A stretch of DNA of 64,000 nt from assembly GCA_963210315.1 (NCBI GenBank), contig OY723316.1, positions 992,001-1,056,000 on the forward strand, written 5' to 3'. Made by a program: the position numbers and the translations under genes. Source of the DNA: Rhynchopus euleeides. Its lineage: Eukaryota; Euglenozoa; Diplonemea; Diplonemida; Diplonemidae. Every line of letters begins with the position of its first letter. Position 1 is the stretch's first letter. The notes beneath the pieces were generated by a model, which saw only the letters and a list, made by a program, of their open reading frames with translations, made no database searches and was not told the origin of the DNA. Of this stretch, positions 19,868-32,100 are shown piece by piece.

Positions 19868-21787
19868 ATGGCTGGGCACACCGCGGTTCTGCTGTGGCTG
19901 CTGGGGCTGCTGTGTGCCGTGCCGTGCGCCTGCAACCCCTTCGTCTGCGGGCGACCCGGCGGGTGCCGCACCGGCGAGGAGGCGCGCACCCTCGGGCTGC
20001 AGCGCGTTGCAGCTGAGCGCGCGGCACACCCGCTGCAGGGCTTCCGAGAGGCGCACCCTGCCATGGCACAGGCCGTGGCAGAGGTGTGCGACCCTGCCTC
20101 GCGGAAGCGCCCTGCGGAAGCCGTGCCCGACGAGTGGAGCGTGTGCATGCGCCGCGGCAGGTTCATGGCTGAAGACCTGATCCGCTTCCACCCCGTCAAG
20201 GCGGGCGGCCGCTTCTCCAGGAAAGACGTGCTGCGCATCGCGCCGATGTTCTACAAGGCGAACAAGATTGCACCCTTTGCGATGTGGGTGCGTGTGGAGA
20301 AGGGCGTGTTGACACACTTCGGGAAAGTAGGTCTTGGGGAGCAAAACGCCGCCATCACCCACTGGGCTGCGTTCTACGGCTTTGCAGCGGACCTGGGTGC
20401 CTTTGCAGGGAAGACGTTTGAGACGATGGCCCTGCTGGGGGATGGGTGCATCTCGAGCCCCTTTCTGCAGGACAACTTCCGCGACCCCATCAAGGACAAT
20501 CCCTTTGACCACCTGCCGATCATCAGCTACTCAAAGAGCAAGGAGTGCGGCCACCACGTCGTGGTGCCGACGACGCCTTGGCTGCATACCTTCAACATGC
20601 CAAAACCTGTGCCGCTGTGGGGGGAGCTGAACAGCACAGCCGTGTTCCGGGGGACTCTCAACACAGAAAAGCCTTTGCGTGCCGCACTCGGCTTCATCTC
20701 TGCGTTGGGCCTGGTGAACGGGACGGATTTTGCGTTCAGTGGGTGCAGCGGGAGGTGCCTGCTCTTAGCGGACCGTTTCCAATCCAACCCAGACACGCCG
20801 TACTTCCACGGAATGCCCGACAGCAAGACGATGTGTAGCAACACCAAGGGCGGGTGCAGCAGCAGGTACATCGACCAGATGCACTACAAGCCGCTGATGG
20901 TGACGGACGGGATCGGTGCAGTCACGCGCTTCTTCAACTACTTTGCGGCGCCAGGTATCGTGGTGGCGCTGGAGTCGGAGTTCGAACAGTTCTTCAGCAG
21001 GGACGTGGTGCCCATGGTGCACTACATCGAGCTGAACCGCAGCCTCGCCTCCCTGCCCGGCACCCTGTCGCAGGGCCTGCAGTGGCTGCGCGAGAACGAC
21101 GCGACTGCAGAGCAGATCTCACGCCAGGCATCGCTGTACTACAAGGAGCACCTGACGGTGCGCAGCCAGGTGCGTTCCCTGCAGCTGTTTGCCGCCCTCA
21201 TGGACGGGATGTGGGATGACTCACACTCCACGCCTGTCCCTGCCAGGGTGAACGGCACTGACCCTTCCCTTGCCGACGATTTCCGCATCTACCGCAAGGG
21301 CGTGGCGGGCACAGGGCTCAACTGCAGTACGGCACGCACCTACATCAAACGTGTGCTGGGGCGCGAAAACGTCCCTCTTCACATGGGCTGCCATGCGATC
21401 GGCGGTGTGCTGCACATGTCGCACCGTCACAGCACCGCACCGCTGCTGACACCACTCCCATCCCCCGTGCACCGTGACAACACCGTTGCCCCGCAGACGC
21501 CACCCCCCGTGGTGGTTGCTGCTGCTGGTGGTGGCGGTAGCGGTAGCAGCGTGCCCAGCACACCCGACAACCCGGTCACACACCCACCCGCTCAGGCCCA
21601 GCCGTGCCGCGGGTGCTCCATCGCCGTGCCGTTCTGGATGCTGCTGTCCGGCATCCTGGTTGTGGCTTGGCGCAGGTCGGCGACGCGCCTGATTGCTGTC
21701 GGGGTGATGTGCGGTGCCATGGTGGCAGCCGTCGCTGTCGCTGCAGGCGCAGCACGCGGCGAGGTCGTCCTGTCGTGGCCGTGCTGA
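19868..21787 (+). CDS. GT90/CAP10-like glycosyltransferase, copy 3
   Basis: A 639-residue intronless protein with the same layout as the genes at 10727 and 15613: signal peptide, GT90-like core with FRGT in place of FRGS, the DGIGAVTRFF segment, and two C-terminal hydrophobic stretches. It is a mosaic. The variable patches at about 120-130 and 200-225, and the segment SLADDFRIYRKGVAGTG, follow copy 2. The linker beginning HSTAPLLTPLPSPVHRD and the 3' flank follow copy 1. This points to gene conversion or unequal crossing over within the array. Confidence 0.78.
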   Translation: MAGHTAVLLWLLGLLCAVPCACNPFVCGRPGGCRTGEEARTLGLQRVAAERAAHPLQGFREAHPAMAQAVAEVCDPASRKRPAEAVPDEWSVCMRRGRFMAEDLIRFHPVKAGGRFSRKDVLRIAPMFYKANKIAPFAMWVRVEKGVLTHFGKVGLGEQNAAITHWAAFYGFAADLGAFAGKTFETMALLGDGCISSPFLQDNFRDPIKDNPFDHLPIISYSKSKECGHHVVVPTTPWLHTFNMPKPVPLWGELNSTAVFRGTLNTEKPLRAALGFISALGLVNGTDFAFSGCSGRCLLLADRFQSNPDTPYFHGMPDSKTMCSNTKGGCSSRYIDQMHYKPLMVTDGIGAVTRFFNYFAAPGIVVALESEFEQFFSRDVVPMVHYIELNRSLASLPGTLSQGLQWLRENDATAEQISRQASLYYKEHLTVRSQVRSLQLFAALMDGMWDDSHSTPVPARVNGTDPSLADDFRIYRKGVAGTGLNCSTARTYIKRVLGRENVPLHMGCHAIGGVLHMSHRHSTAPLLTPLPSPVHRDNTVAPQTPPPVVVAAAGGGGSGSSVPSTPDNPVTHPPAQAQPCRGCSIAVPFWMLLSGILVVAWRRSATRLIAVGVMCGAMVAAVAVAAGAARGEVVLSWPC

Positions 21788-22779
21788 GCTTGGCGATGGC
21801 CCTGCTCCCCCACAGGGCACAGCTCTTCGCCCATCCGTTGCGATCGCTGTGCTGATTCCCATGGCAATGACTTGACACCGCAAGCACCAGCTGACTCCGC
21901 TCGGGTATCGCTGCGATTCATGCAACCAATGCATCCATCAGTCCGACAGGCCAGTGTGTATGAATCAACCGAAGTCACCGTGTCTGTGCTGATACCTCCT
22001 CGCTCTGGGTGTGCGTGCAAATTAAGATTTTACCTCCCCTTATACGCTTCGACACACTCCCATGTGTTGAAGGAATCGCTTCACGAGCGTTTCGACACGG
22101 TAATCACCCGGTTCCCTCCGTTTGCTCCCACCACCCTTTCTGTACTTCAGGCAGGCAAAGACACTTCGAAGGACTTCGGGGAAGGGTCATTTGAGTGGTG
22201 ATGAAAAATACCAGACACTCGGGGGGTCTCGCGACCAGTCACAGCCCGTCACGGCTCGTCAGTCAGCAAAGGGAAGGAGGCCGCTTCACCTTCTCTCCGG
22301 TTCCCTCTGAGGCATCTTGTGTGTGGGTGACGAGCCCGGCACCCGTCCTTACGAAAGTGTCTTGACTGTTGAAACAACGAGGGGTTGGCTGCGGGCCAGC
22401 AAACCTATTCCTTCCGAGTGGTGAGTGGAGCGACGTGTCGTGAAGTGTTGCCGGTATTCTCTCTGGCTGCCTGGTCTCGCTGGGGGGTCGGGCAAACCAA
22501 AAAAAGAGGTAGGGCACAGGGTGGGCCGAGCTCGCTCCGCAGGGGAAAAAGTGCAGCCCAACCCCACCCCGATTTCCCGCGGTATGATGCAAACAGGGCC
22601 ACAGAACGTTTTCCCCCCAATTCGAGAGGCATCGGATGCTGCCGCCTTAGATCGTCCTGCTGGACCAAAAATCAGTAGTCAGGGGGTCTTGGATTGCCAT
22701 TGAGTACTTGCAAAACTGCAATCCCGAGTAACTTTGCCAGCGCTCCGTGTTCAGGAACGGCAGCAAAGCTAACAGGCTA

Positions 22780-22836
22780 CAGGGGGGTCTGGGGGGCGGA
22801 GCCCCCCAGTCGCCGGAGGCCACGGTAGTGAACATC
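22780..22836 (-). repeat. GC-hairpin dispersed repeat
   Basis: On the minus strand it reads GTTCACTACCGTGGCCTCCG followed by a perfect stem GGGGGGCTCCGCCCCCC. Further copies are at 39989-40050, 40151-40207 (stem altered), 51040-51098 and 56135-56187 (inverted). The last two lie inside short hAT-like elements; the others do not. The stem is almost invariant, which suggests either recent spread or selection on the structure. Confidence 0.7.
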
Positions 22837-23894
22837 CTAAAATCCCTCGAAGGCTAATCCCCACACCGGTTGGTGCTGTTGCACATTCCAGGCGGGGATG
22901 ATCCTTCGCTTGACCTGATGAGTGCCTGATGGTGCGCTTCGATGAACACCACCAAGCCCCCAGCACCTGGTACACCTGCTCATGATGGCGTTGGGTTTTC
23001 ATACGCTGCGCGTGAAAACTCGGCTACAAGGCCGAACCCAAAAGCCCCAAAATCTGACCCATCCGCAAAATTCGATATTGAGGTAGGGCCAAGGTAGGGC
23101 CATGCCACCCCTGGCGGCCCACCCTCCCCAAAAATTACAGAAAAAGGGAGGTGGGGCCGCGGCCCCCCCTGCCAGCCCTGGCACGAGATCACTGCTGTCG
23201 ATGGGCCACCACATGACTCAAACCAACATTGCTTGAGTGCTGAGAATGGATGTGGATGAGCATTGCAAAGCAATTGACGACTCAAACCAACAAGAATACA
23301 ACGTGCACATTGTGCAGATCTTGAGCGCCAGGTTGTCACCGGCAAGGCCTTTTGTGGCCAATACCTTCTTCTCTTGCCCGATTTCTGTGGAGGGAAAACA
23401 ACAGCCCGACCTTTTAAACGCTCTCAGCAACAGGTGGGGCTTGCCTTGCCCCACTGCGCGACTCAAACCAACAAATAAAACCAGGCCAAGGAATCGACCA
23501 ACTGAATCGGGCTAGCTAAACTCCGGAAAGAAGTGTCTTGTTTCGTGTAGAAGCGTCAGCGCAACAAACGGAATCCGTCAGAGTGGCTGTAGCTGTGAAG
23601 TGATGGCGATTTTGGCACACTGGGTGTGATGACTAAAGGGAAAGGTGCTAGCACGAACTTGGCGTTGGTATCCTGGTTATGTCTGGTTTCTGAGAACACT
23701 TTTCTGTGGATGCAAAAAGAAAGAAATTCATAGCGCTGGCGCCACCAACACAGCGCTCTGCGTGCCAGGTTTTACACCGGCAAATCCTGAATCCTGGGTA
23801 CTGTATATCCCAGACTTACATCCCCATTCCTTCCCATTTCCCCCTTGGTTCCCCGATTCTGTGAGTGCCCAACTTCTACCATCAGGAGCCTTTT

Positions 23895-23985
23895 GCGACC
23901 AGTTATGGCTGAGTGTTCACAGGTGAGTGGCAGGCGACCCCCCACTGACTGGCGAGCCGTAACTGGTAGCGAGGGGCCCCTAAAC
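23895..23985. repeat. Small inverted repeat, CTGGTAGCG family
   Basis: GCGACCAGTTATGGCT at the left pairs with AGCCGTAACTGGTAGCG at the right. The right end recurs at about 6525-6540 and 42925-42945, and related CCAGTCAC/GGCTCGT sequence lies near 22240. It is probably a degraded miniature inverted-repeat element. Confidence 0.45.
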
Positions 23986-26130
23986 TGCTCTGAACATCAT
24001 CATGTGGGGATTGCAGCCCTAATAAGGGATGCGGCATTGGGCTGCAGTCCGCACATGCCTCCCACAAGAACCGAGAACCCACCAATCCCGGATGGCCAGA
24101 GGGCGGGGGGGGGTGGGGGGTGGGGGGTGGGGGAGTATCGAGCGTGGGGGTCCGCAATACTGAGGCGATGTGATTTCCTGGCTCACCAGGTTGGACCCCC
24201 CTTCATCTCGCTCCCCCACTGCCCCCCCCCCCCCCCCCCACATGCGAATTCTGTCTCACAGGGTTAGCCACTTCGACCACACGGGTCGTTGTGCATAACT
24301 TCTCTTTTCGACGCGACGGTATGTGTGTCACGCTTGCAGTTGGCTCTGGCGCTGGTTGCGGGTCTGTCGAGGAGCAGCAGCGGGGTCAAACCCGTCTGCT
24401 GTTTTCTGTCATTCCCGTGGTCTGTCGTACGACTTCGGCTTGCGAAAGATTTTTAAACGTTTACAGCCTCTGGTCACGGCCCCCTTTCAACTTTGACTGT
24501 GGGTGGGTTTCTGAATTTTCTGGAAAGCGCCATGGATTCGAGGGACTGCGTGATTCGGACTCGCAGAACGGAAGGTCCTATCGCGAAACTTTCGAAAAAA
24601 ACAGGGCATTCTCGTAAATAACCCTATGGGATTCTGTTCGACTTTTTGGGGGTTTTGGGCGTGTTATTTTTTCTGCCAAGCAAAAGCCCCCAAAAAGTGT
24701 TGAGCAGAAGCCGGAATTGACTCCCCCCCCCCCCCTCGGAAATTCATCCTCCAAAAAAGACACGTTCACAGTAATGACGCGGCACACACACTGCGACACA
24801 TTGCGAACAGTCCCCCCTCCCCACCCACCTCACCCACCTCCTCACCCACCGGGGCAGTATCGCTCTGAAGTGTGCAAGGGGAAGGGCACGCCCGCCCAAT
24901 CAGCCCCGCTGCATTGGGCCGGCATACGCCCCCCCTGGCACAAACACAACACGTTGTTGTTGTGTGCACCTGGAGCGAGCTGCAACCCCAGAGAGAAAGA
25001 AAATGAAAATGCCACCACCTTGATCTTTGATGCAGAACTGTGATCGGAAAGACAACTCCCTCTCTACATGATATAGCGTATCAGTTCTCGTGCGTCGTCT
25101 TTCGTGGGCGTTCTGTCCGATGCGGGTCCGCTCATCCAACATAGCAAACGATCTTTGAGACAGAACTGATCATTCAGAAAGACCACTCCCTCCCTTCTTG
25201 GTTCTTGTCCCTGGCTATGAAATTGTGTTGTGCTGGTGCCGCCGGCCCTCCCTTCAGTGGGTAAAGGGCTGGCCTTTTTAGCATAGATCGATACTTGTTT
25301 GAATTGGCGGGCGGAATGGGGGGGGGGGGGTGTGTGAAAGCGGGAGAGTTAAAAAATGCCCTGCGTGAACCCGCTTTTATAGTAGAAGCGATCAAGAAGC
25401 GCAGCCACTCTCTCTGAGATCTCAGGATGTTTACCTCACCCCTTTTACCTTTTCTATCCTCCGACACAAACAGAGGCTCAAGAATTATGGAGTGTCAAAT
25501 AAGTTGGAAAATGTGTTGCACAAGCGGAACCCTTTTGTTTGTGCGCACCTGTGCGTGTATGGGTGTCCATACGTGCGCTGCCAACAGTCTTTTTTACCGT
25601 GACCTGAGCAGGTTATATCAAAAAAAAATGTCGTTGACGCTTCCACTGCCACAATGCCCCTTTCACCAGCCACCCATTTGGGGCAGGTCGTGTTCTGTGG
25701 AAGCGGCAACGCGTCAAAACGAAGCACAAATCAGTAGACAGGAACAGAGAAGGAAACTGAAGCATCACTTCCGCACACCCGCTGACAAGCCTTGTTTGGG
25801 AGAGGATTGTTCGTGAGTGTGTGGGATTGTCCAAACCCATGGGAACATGAAAGTCAGTTCACCCTCCCCCCCTCCCCGCTATTGCCTCTTCTCCACTCCA
25901 GTGTCTGCTGTCCGCAGCAGAGACTTGTCCCTGTGCTCCCCACCCTCCACCACCACCGCCAGTGACTCGGACTACACAACTCTGCATGTCGAGCGAACAG
26001 GGAGGTCCCTTTCAGCCCCTCCATTTCCTCTAGTTTACCTTTTTCTACTGCAGCACCCCCTCCCCCTCTCTCCCGGAACAATCAATTCTACATTCTACTC
26101 TTTACCCCGCCCCCTCTCTGCCTCTAAGCC

Positions 26131-29100
26131 ATGCCCGTCGTGACGTTATCGCGAAGGCGACGGCAGAACCGGCAGTTCCAAGACGATCTTGCATGCCTCC
26201 TGAGCAATGCGGAGACCGCTGCAAAGGACTCCGCGAAGGACATCCCTGAATACCTTGTGAAGGCGATAAAAAAGCACTACGGCCAGCCACGCCCTGATAT
26301 CCTTGACTGCATCAGGTCCAGCACACCTGGGGAGGCCGCGGTTTCACTCCCGTCGCGCGATGTGCTGTCTGGGTTGGACGAAGGGTTCTTCGACGTGCTG
26401 GACGCGAAAGCGGTTTGGGGCCTGCAGAACCTGCTTGTCCCAGTCGTCATGATGCACTTCGCCCGGAAAAGGCGACGGGAGGCGATTGCCGAACGCCCAC
26501 TTTGCAGCCCCACTCTGGATCGCGTCGTGTCCATTTTGGTGAAATCCGACGTGTTCCGCCTCTGGCCCCGCGAGTTTGTCGCCGACCTCGCCCACCGAGC
26601 TCTCCCCTGGACCTACGCACGCGGCGAGTTCATATTCCACGACAGGGAGCCTTCGTTTGCGGTGGCCGTGTTCATGGGTGGCAGCGCAACCGTCGCCACC
26701 GCGAACAGCCTCTGCCAGGACAGGACCAAAGGGATGCAGGATGTGAAGGAGAACTCCGAGTGCAACTACAAATACCTCTACACCATAAAGGCGCCGGCGC
26801 TGCTGGGGGAATACGCGATTCTGGCTGAGGAGCTGAAGCAGTGGGTGAAGGCAGAGGAGGCGTGCGACGTGCTGTTCATACAGGTGTGTGAGGGACCGCG
26901 CGCCCCCTCCCATCCCCCCCTCCCCGCTATTGCCGCTTCTCCCCTCCAGTGTCTGCTGTCCGCAGCAGAGACTTGTCCCTGTGCTCCCCACCAATGGGGT
27001 CTCGGCAGGACCTCTCTCGCCCAACTTTCCGTGCTGCCACCCCACCACGCCCTACACCCCCTCACAGAGCGAGGCCTTCGTGTCCTACCTCGATCAGCTG
27101 CCCAACTCGGTGCGGCAGAGCGTCGCAGGTGCGTCTCTCACAAAGCGGAAGATCAACATGATGGAGAAGGGCATCGCCGCTCAGGAACTGCAGCACTCCT
27201 TCATCCTGAAGCACGTCCCCGATTCCTACGCCGGGGAAGTCCTCATCCACTTCGAGACACTGGTGGTACCGCGCGGGACTGTTCTCTGCCAGCAGGGGGA
27301 TAGTGGATCATATGTATACTACCTGTCCAACGGTGCAGCGGTAGTCACTGTGAAGGGTGATGTCAAGGAGATTGAGGTTGCCTGCCTTCAAGGAGGCGAT
27401 TTCTTCGGCGAGATGTCCCTCTGGTATAACCAGCCCGTGACTGCGACAGTGAGGGCGACTTCCGTTTGCGAGCTCTGGTGCCTGCCTCAGGGGGCTGTCC
27501 CGATGATAAAGTCGCTGCTCACCCGGGGTGGGTTTAACAAGGAGATCGACAGGCAGACCCGCGCGAAGCGATCTCGCAATATGGAGATCCTGAAGCCATC
27601 ACTGCAGCAGAAGCTGCAGTCGTTTGCGATGGAGTGCCCTATCCTGTGCACCATACTCAATGCGAAGGAGATCGAACAGCTGTGCGAGCTGTTCGGCCCG
27701 GAGATTTTCATCCGCGGTGACTACGTCGTCTCGAGGTCCGAAATATGCGACAGGCTGATCCTCGCCATGACAGGCGACCTCATGGGACACTCGGATGTGG
27801 TAAACCACCCGCTGAAGCCCGGGAGCTTCTTTGGGTACACCTGCCTCCTCCGCCACAAGTGGAACATCTCCATTGTCGCGGATGGGAACGTCGACGTGTG
27901 GTCCATCTCGCAAGACCTCCTCTACACCTTCCTGAAACGCCGCCGGAAGTACCAAACCGCGCTGCGCCTCTCCCGTCTCTTCACACAGCCCCTGCTTGAG
28001 GACAAGGAACTCCCTGCAATCGACTCATATATGCAGCGCAACTCGACCACCTCTGCGCGGATCCGACGAGTCGAGTGCCGCCTAAGGCGTCTCGAGGAAG
28101 CCGCCTCGCTGACACACCCGGTGTCACTCTCCTCGCGCATCGAGATGCCCGCCTTCGCCCCCCCTGTCGCGCGGCAGGCAGTCTCCAGATCTAATGGTCT
28201 GCCTGCAGGGGTCGTGGTGAAGGCGGGTGGCCCTATGACAAGCACGCTGATCACTACCCCGTGTATCCAGCGCACCGCTGCGGTGGAGATTAAAGGGAGG
28301 CAGCAGTGCTCTGCAAACGGGAAGGCACGCCGCAGCGCGGCGCGGGGTGTGAAGATTCCACAGGATGGGGAGAAAGTGCGGCTCTACTGCGGGAGCTCGC
28401 GGTATATACTCCGCGATGCTGCCGACAACATCCCCGACGACGACCATCCGAACACCACCTTTGCAGGTGTCGCCGGCGTCGCCGGCGTCGCTGCAGCCTC
28501 ACGCTTTGCCGGCATCATGAAGAAACGCATCCGCTGCGCTGCCAAAGTAGTCAAACCCGCCATTAAATCCCCCTTCGATTGGAGCAGCACCTCCCCTGTG
28601 GCAGCGCCCCGGGAGGGAACCCTCAAATCACTCCTCACAGCGGCGCGGGAGATTGAATTTGTCGCGAAGGCGAAGTACCGCCTGAAGCTGAATCAGATGA
28701 AGCCGGGGAAGCCTGCCCTGGCTTCTCTGCGCGATGCGATCGATCTCCAGGCGGAGTGGAATGCGAGAAGAGTGGAGAGGGCCATGCTCAGGCAGTATGA
28801 CACAGTGTTCTCCGCTGCGCGTTGGAATGACATCCTCGATTGGGTCGAGGTGAGGGGTGAAGGTGGCAGCGGCAGCGGCGGCGGCGCCGGAGACCCTGCG
28901 CATCAGCATCAGCTCCAGGGAACCACCACCGCCACCCCCTCCGGGTCCTCCACCAGCAGGGCGGACGACGGCAGCCCCACCGCCTGCAGCCAGCAGAACA
29001 AAAGATCGACCCTCCTGGCATCCGCTTTCAAGCCCCGGGTTTCGGTTTCAGGAGTGTCGTTCCACAGTATCTGTATCGAGTCGTCTTTCAAGGCACACCC

Positions 29101-32100
29101 TTCCGTTGGGATGGTGCAGGGTGGTGGCACCACCCCAGAGAGGCCCGGGGGGGGGCACTGGAAGTCCGCCGCCTGGCTCAACATCTCAACCTGCCCTGAA
29201 GAGAAGGCTCCCGGTGGTGCTGCCGGCAGCAGACGCAGCAGCAGCGGCAGCACCATTCCTTTTGTCCAATCGCCGGCTTCGGTGGGGCCGCTCTCTCCCT
29301 CGGCCCGGCTCGACCTCCTCGGAGAGATCCCGGCGCCAGGATCCTGGAGTGTCTGCAGCGGGGCGACCCTCGCCTCGCACTGCGGCTCCCCGAGATCACC
29401 GGGCCTACCCTACCGCTTCGTCACTGAGGATATTCCAGAGGGCACAGCTGCTGATGCGCTTCCCGCCACCCCAACCTCACCGACGACCCCTTCGGGGCTG
29501 CGCTTTGTCGTGCCTCCTGCTGCTGTCCCCTCTGCGGCCTGCCGTGCCGCAGGTGCTGATGCGCTCCCCGCCACCCCAACCTCACCGACGACCCCTTCGG
29601 GGCTGCGCTTTCTCGTGCCTCCTGCAGCTGTCCCCTCTGCGGCCTGCCGTGCCGCAGGTGCGGTGCCTATCGAGATCAACGGAAAGTCCGGAGGGGCCGA
29701 GGCGGGGCCGGGTAATCTACCCCCATACAGGCCACCCTCCTCGCCGAAGCGGCAGAGCGGGGGGCGGCAGAAGGAAGGTGCAGCCCCCACCTCCCCCACC
29801 TCTACCGCCACCCCTGCGGCGGAGTACCGCATCGAGGTTGACGGGTGCGACGCGTGTGACATCCCCCCACAACCCTTTGCGCCAACCCGAGATGACGGTC
29901 TGCCTGGCTCGGGGGCCGGTGGTGATGGAGGAGGATGTACTGCGGGAGGTCTCAGTATGCTGGAGCCACACTGGGCTGCTTCGACAGCCCCTCGGCTCAG
30001 CACATGCGTCAACCGCGTCAGGTTCGCGGAGAAGACCCCCCCTGCCGCAGCGAGTGGCGAGGCTGTGGGGCTCCACAGCAGCGCGCTTCTCAGCCGAGCG
30101 AGCCAGGTTGGGTGGGGTGCGGGGCGCGACAGCGCATCCGTGGAGGGGCTCGGGGAGCCGGATGCGGCTGTCGGCGCCGACATAAAATTTCTGAGGTCTC
30201 TCGCGGATATGTCGTCGAGCCGGAGCGTGGCGGGGTGGAGGCGGGTCTCCAGAGCGGGGAGATCCTCCTTCTTCCCCGCTGGGGATGAGGGGGAGGGGAG
30301 CCCCCCGGTTGTGAAGCATCCCCACACGCTTGACGTCAGCCAGCTCGCCGCATTCGCCATCCCGAGCCTCGCGGGGCACCGCGGCGCCGACCTCACCCCA
30401 GCGGTTGACCTCGTCAAAACCCTCAAAGGATACAGCCGCGCCATCAACCAAACCTACTCACAGGGGTTCCCCCTCCCGACCCACCCGCGGATGGGGTTGG
30501 GCTACACCCACCCCCCGCCACACCTCCTCGGGACGGAGGTGGAGGGGGACAGCTTCACCAACCTGCTCTCACCACCACCCCCTCTTGGCGGGGGTGGGTT
30601 TCCAGAGCTCACAGGCGGGGGCGGCGGCGGGGGGGTGCCGGAGGTAGTGGATGCAATGAGCCTGGAGTGTGTCGCGATGGCGCATCCGGTGCGCCGCCCC
30701 CTCCCCAGCCACGCCCACGAGCCCTCCCTTAGGTTTGCGTGGGCGGAGGCGGTGGGGGCAGGGGCCGGCCCCCTGCAGCCCCGCGGAACGCCCCAGCTCC
30801 CCTTTGCCGCCAGCCGCACGGCCTCCCCGCCCCGCCGCACCACGGGGAGGCGTGACACATCACCACACACCCCAGTGTCCCCCACCGCCGCCCCACCGCC
30901 TGGCATCCGGGCGGCATGCTGGGTCCCCCCCGAACCTCCAGAATCTCTCCTCCTGCGGTACGCCCGCATCCGCGTCGTGGGGCTCTTCTGGGAGAGCAAC
31001 AGGAAGACATCATCGGGACAACTGGAATCTCCGATGTTGCAATGTGGCGGCGGTGGTGGTGGTGGTGGTGATGGTGGTGGTGGCGTGTGCCTGTCGCCGC
31101 CACCCCACCCCCCGGGGGAAGCCGATTCAGGGGGGGGAGGTTCTGCGGCTGTGAGGAGGAGGAATTTTGGCGAGGCCTTCTTTCGGCGCCCCCAGAAGCG
31201 CGCGCGTCGCGGCGGTGGTGAGATGGGGGATGTGGTGGAGCCAGAGGGTGGTGGTGGTCGCGCTTCCGACCCCCGTTTGCCGCCTGGTGTGGTGGGGGTA
31301 GAGGCCGGAGAAGAGGTGTTGGACGAACAACAGATGTGCGATCGGGGTGGGGGTTCGCCGCCACCACCGCCAGCTGCGGCAGCAGCTCCGCCCCCCTCCG
31401 CCACACAGCACCCCCCTGTCTGGGCCAGCGGGGCTGGATTCTCGCCTCTGCGGCTCTGTCTCCCGCAGGAGGGTGCCCCACTGCAGGGGGGGTTGGGGCC
31501 GGGGGCGGGGGCGGAGTGTTCTGCTGAAGGCAGTGGCACCGCGAGCTGTGGGAGAAAGTTGGGCGGAAGTCATCAGAAGAACCCCGTGGCATCCGGCGGT
31601 GCTGCTGCTGCTGCTGCTGCTGCGGTTGGGAGGGCGCCGTCCCCGGAGTGGGACTGGGGGTACAGCCCGTTCTCCACACCGTTCGGCGCACCCCGCACGC
31701 CGTCGCCGTGCCCCTCGCCGCCGCTGCAGCCGCCTGCCTCCACCGCTGCTGCTGCTGCTGCCGCAGCCGCCCCGCCGCCCCCCGACACGCCAGTTGTATT
31801 GGGTGCGGTGCCGGGGAGGCATGGCGGTGGTGGCGGCGGTGGCGGTGCACGCACCCCCTCGCCGTGCCCCTCTCCACCACCCGGTGTAGATGCGGCAGCA
31901 GGTGCCGCTGCTGCCGCCACCGCTGCGGGTGTGTACACCGAATGTAATGATCCCGATCTGCCGTCCCCCCTCTCGGGGAGGGCGTCGGCGCCGACGCCGG
32001 CGCCGCCGACGCCGCTGGGTGGTGGTGGCGGGAGGAAGAAGGTCAGGGGAGGGGTGGTGTACAGCGCGGGGGGCTCCGATCCGCACCGCCGCCCCGGCAG

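Larger units (their letters stand above)
21788..26130. other. Intergenic repeat-rich stretch before the CNB gene
   Basis: No supported gene. It contains a GC-hairpin repeat (22780-22836), the motif GGCACGAGATCACTG (near 23178; also in or near the elements at 50.8, 56.4 and 57.9 kb), a small inverted repeat ending CTGGTAGCGAGGGGCCC (23895-23985), C runs (24224, 24722) and a block at 25873-25952 that recurs inside the intron at 26884-27067. Confidence 0.45.

Noticed and set aside
10709-21934. Repeated minus-strand frames opposite the three GT90 genes
   Set aside because: Their repetition only reflects duplication of the + strand gene; composition is shadow-like (His/Arg/Ala-rich).
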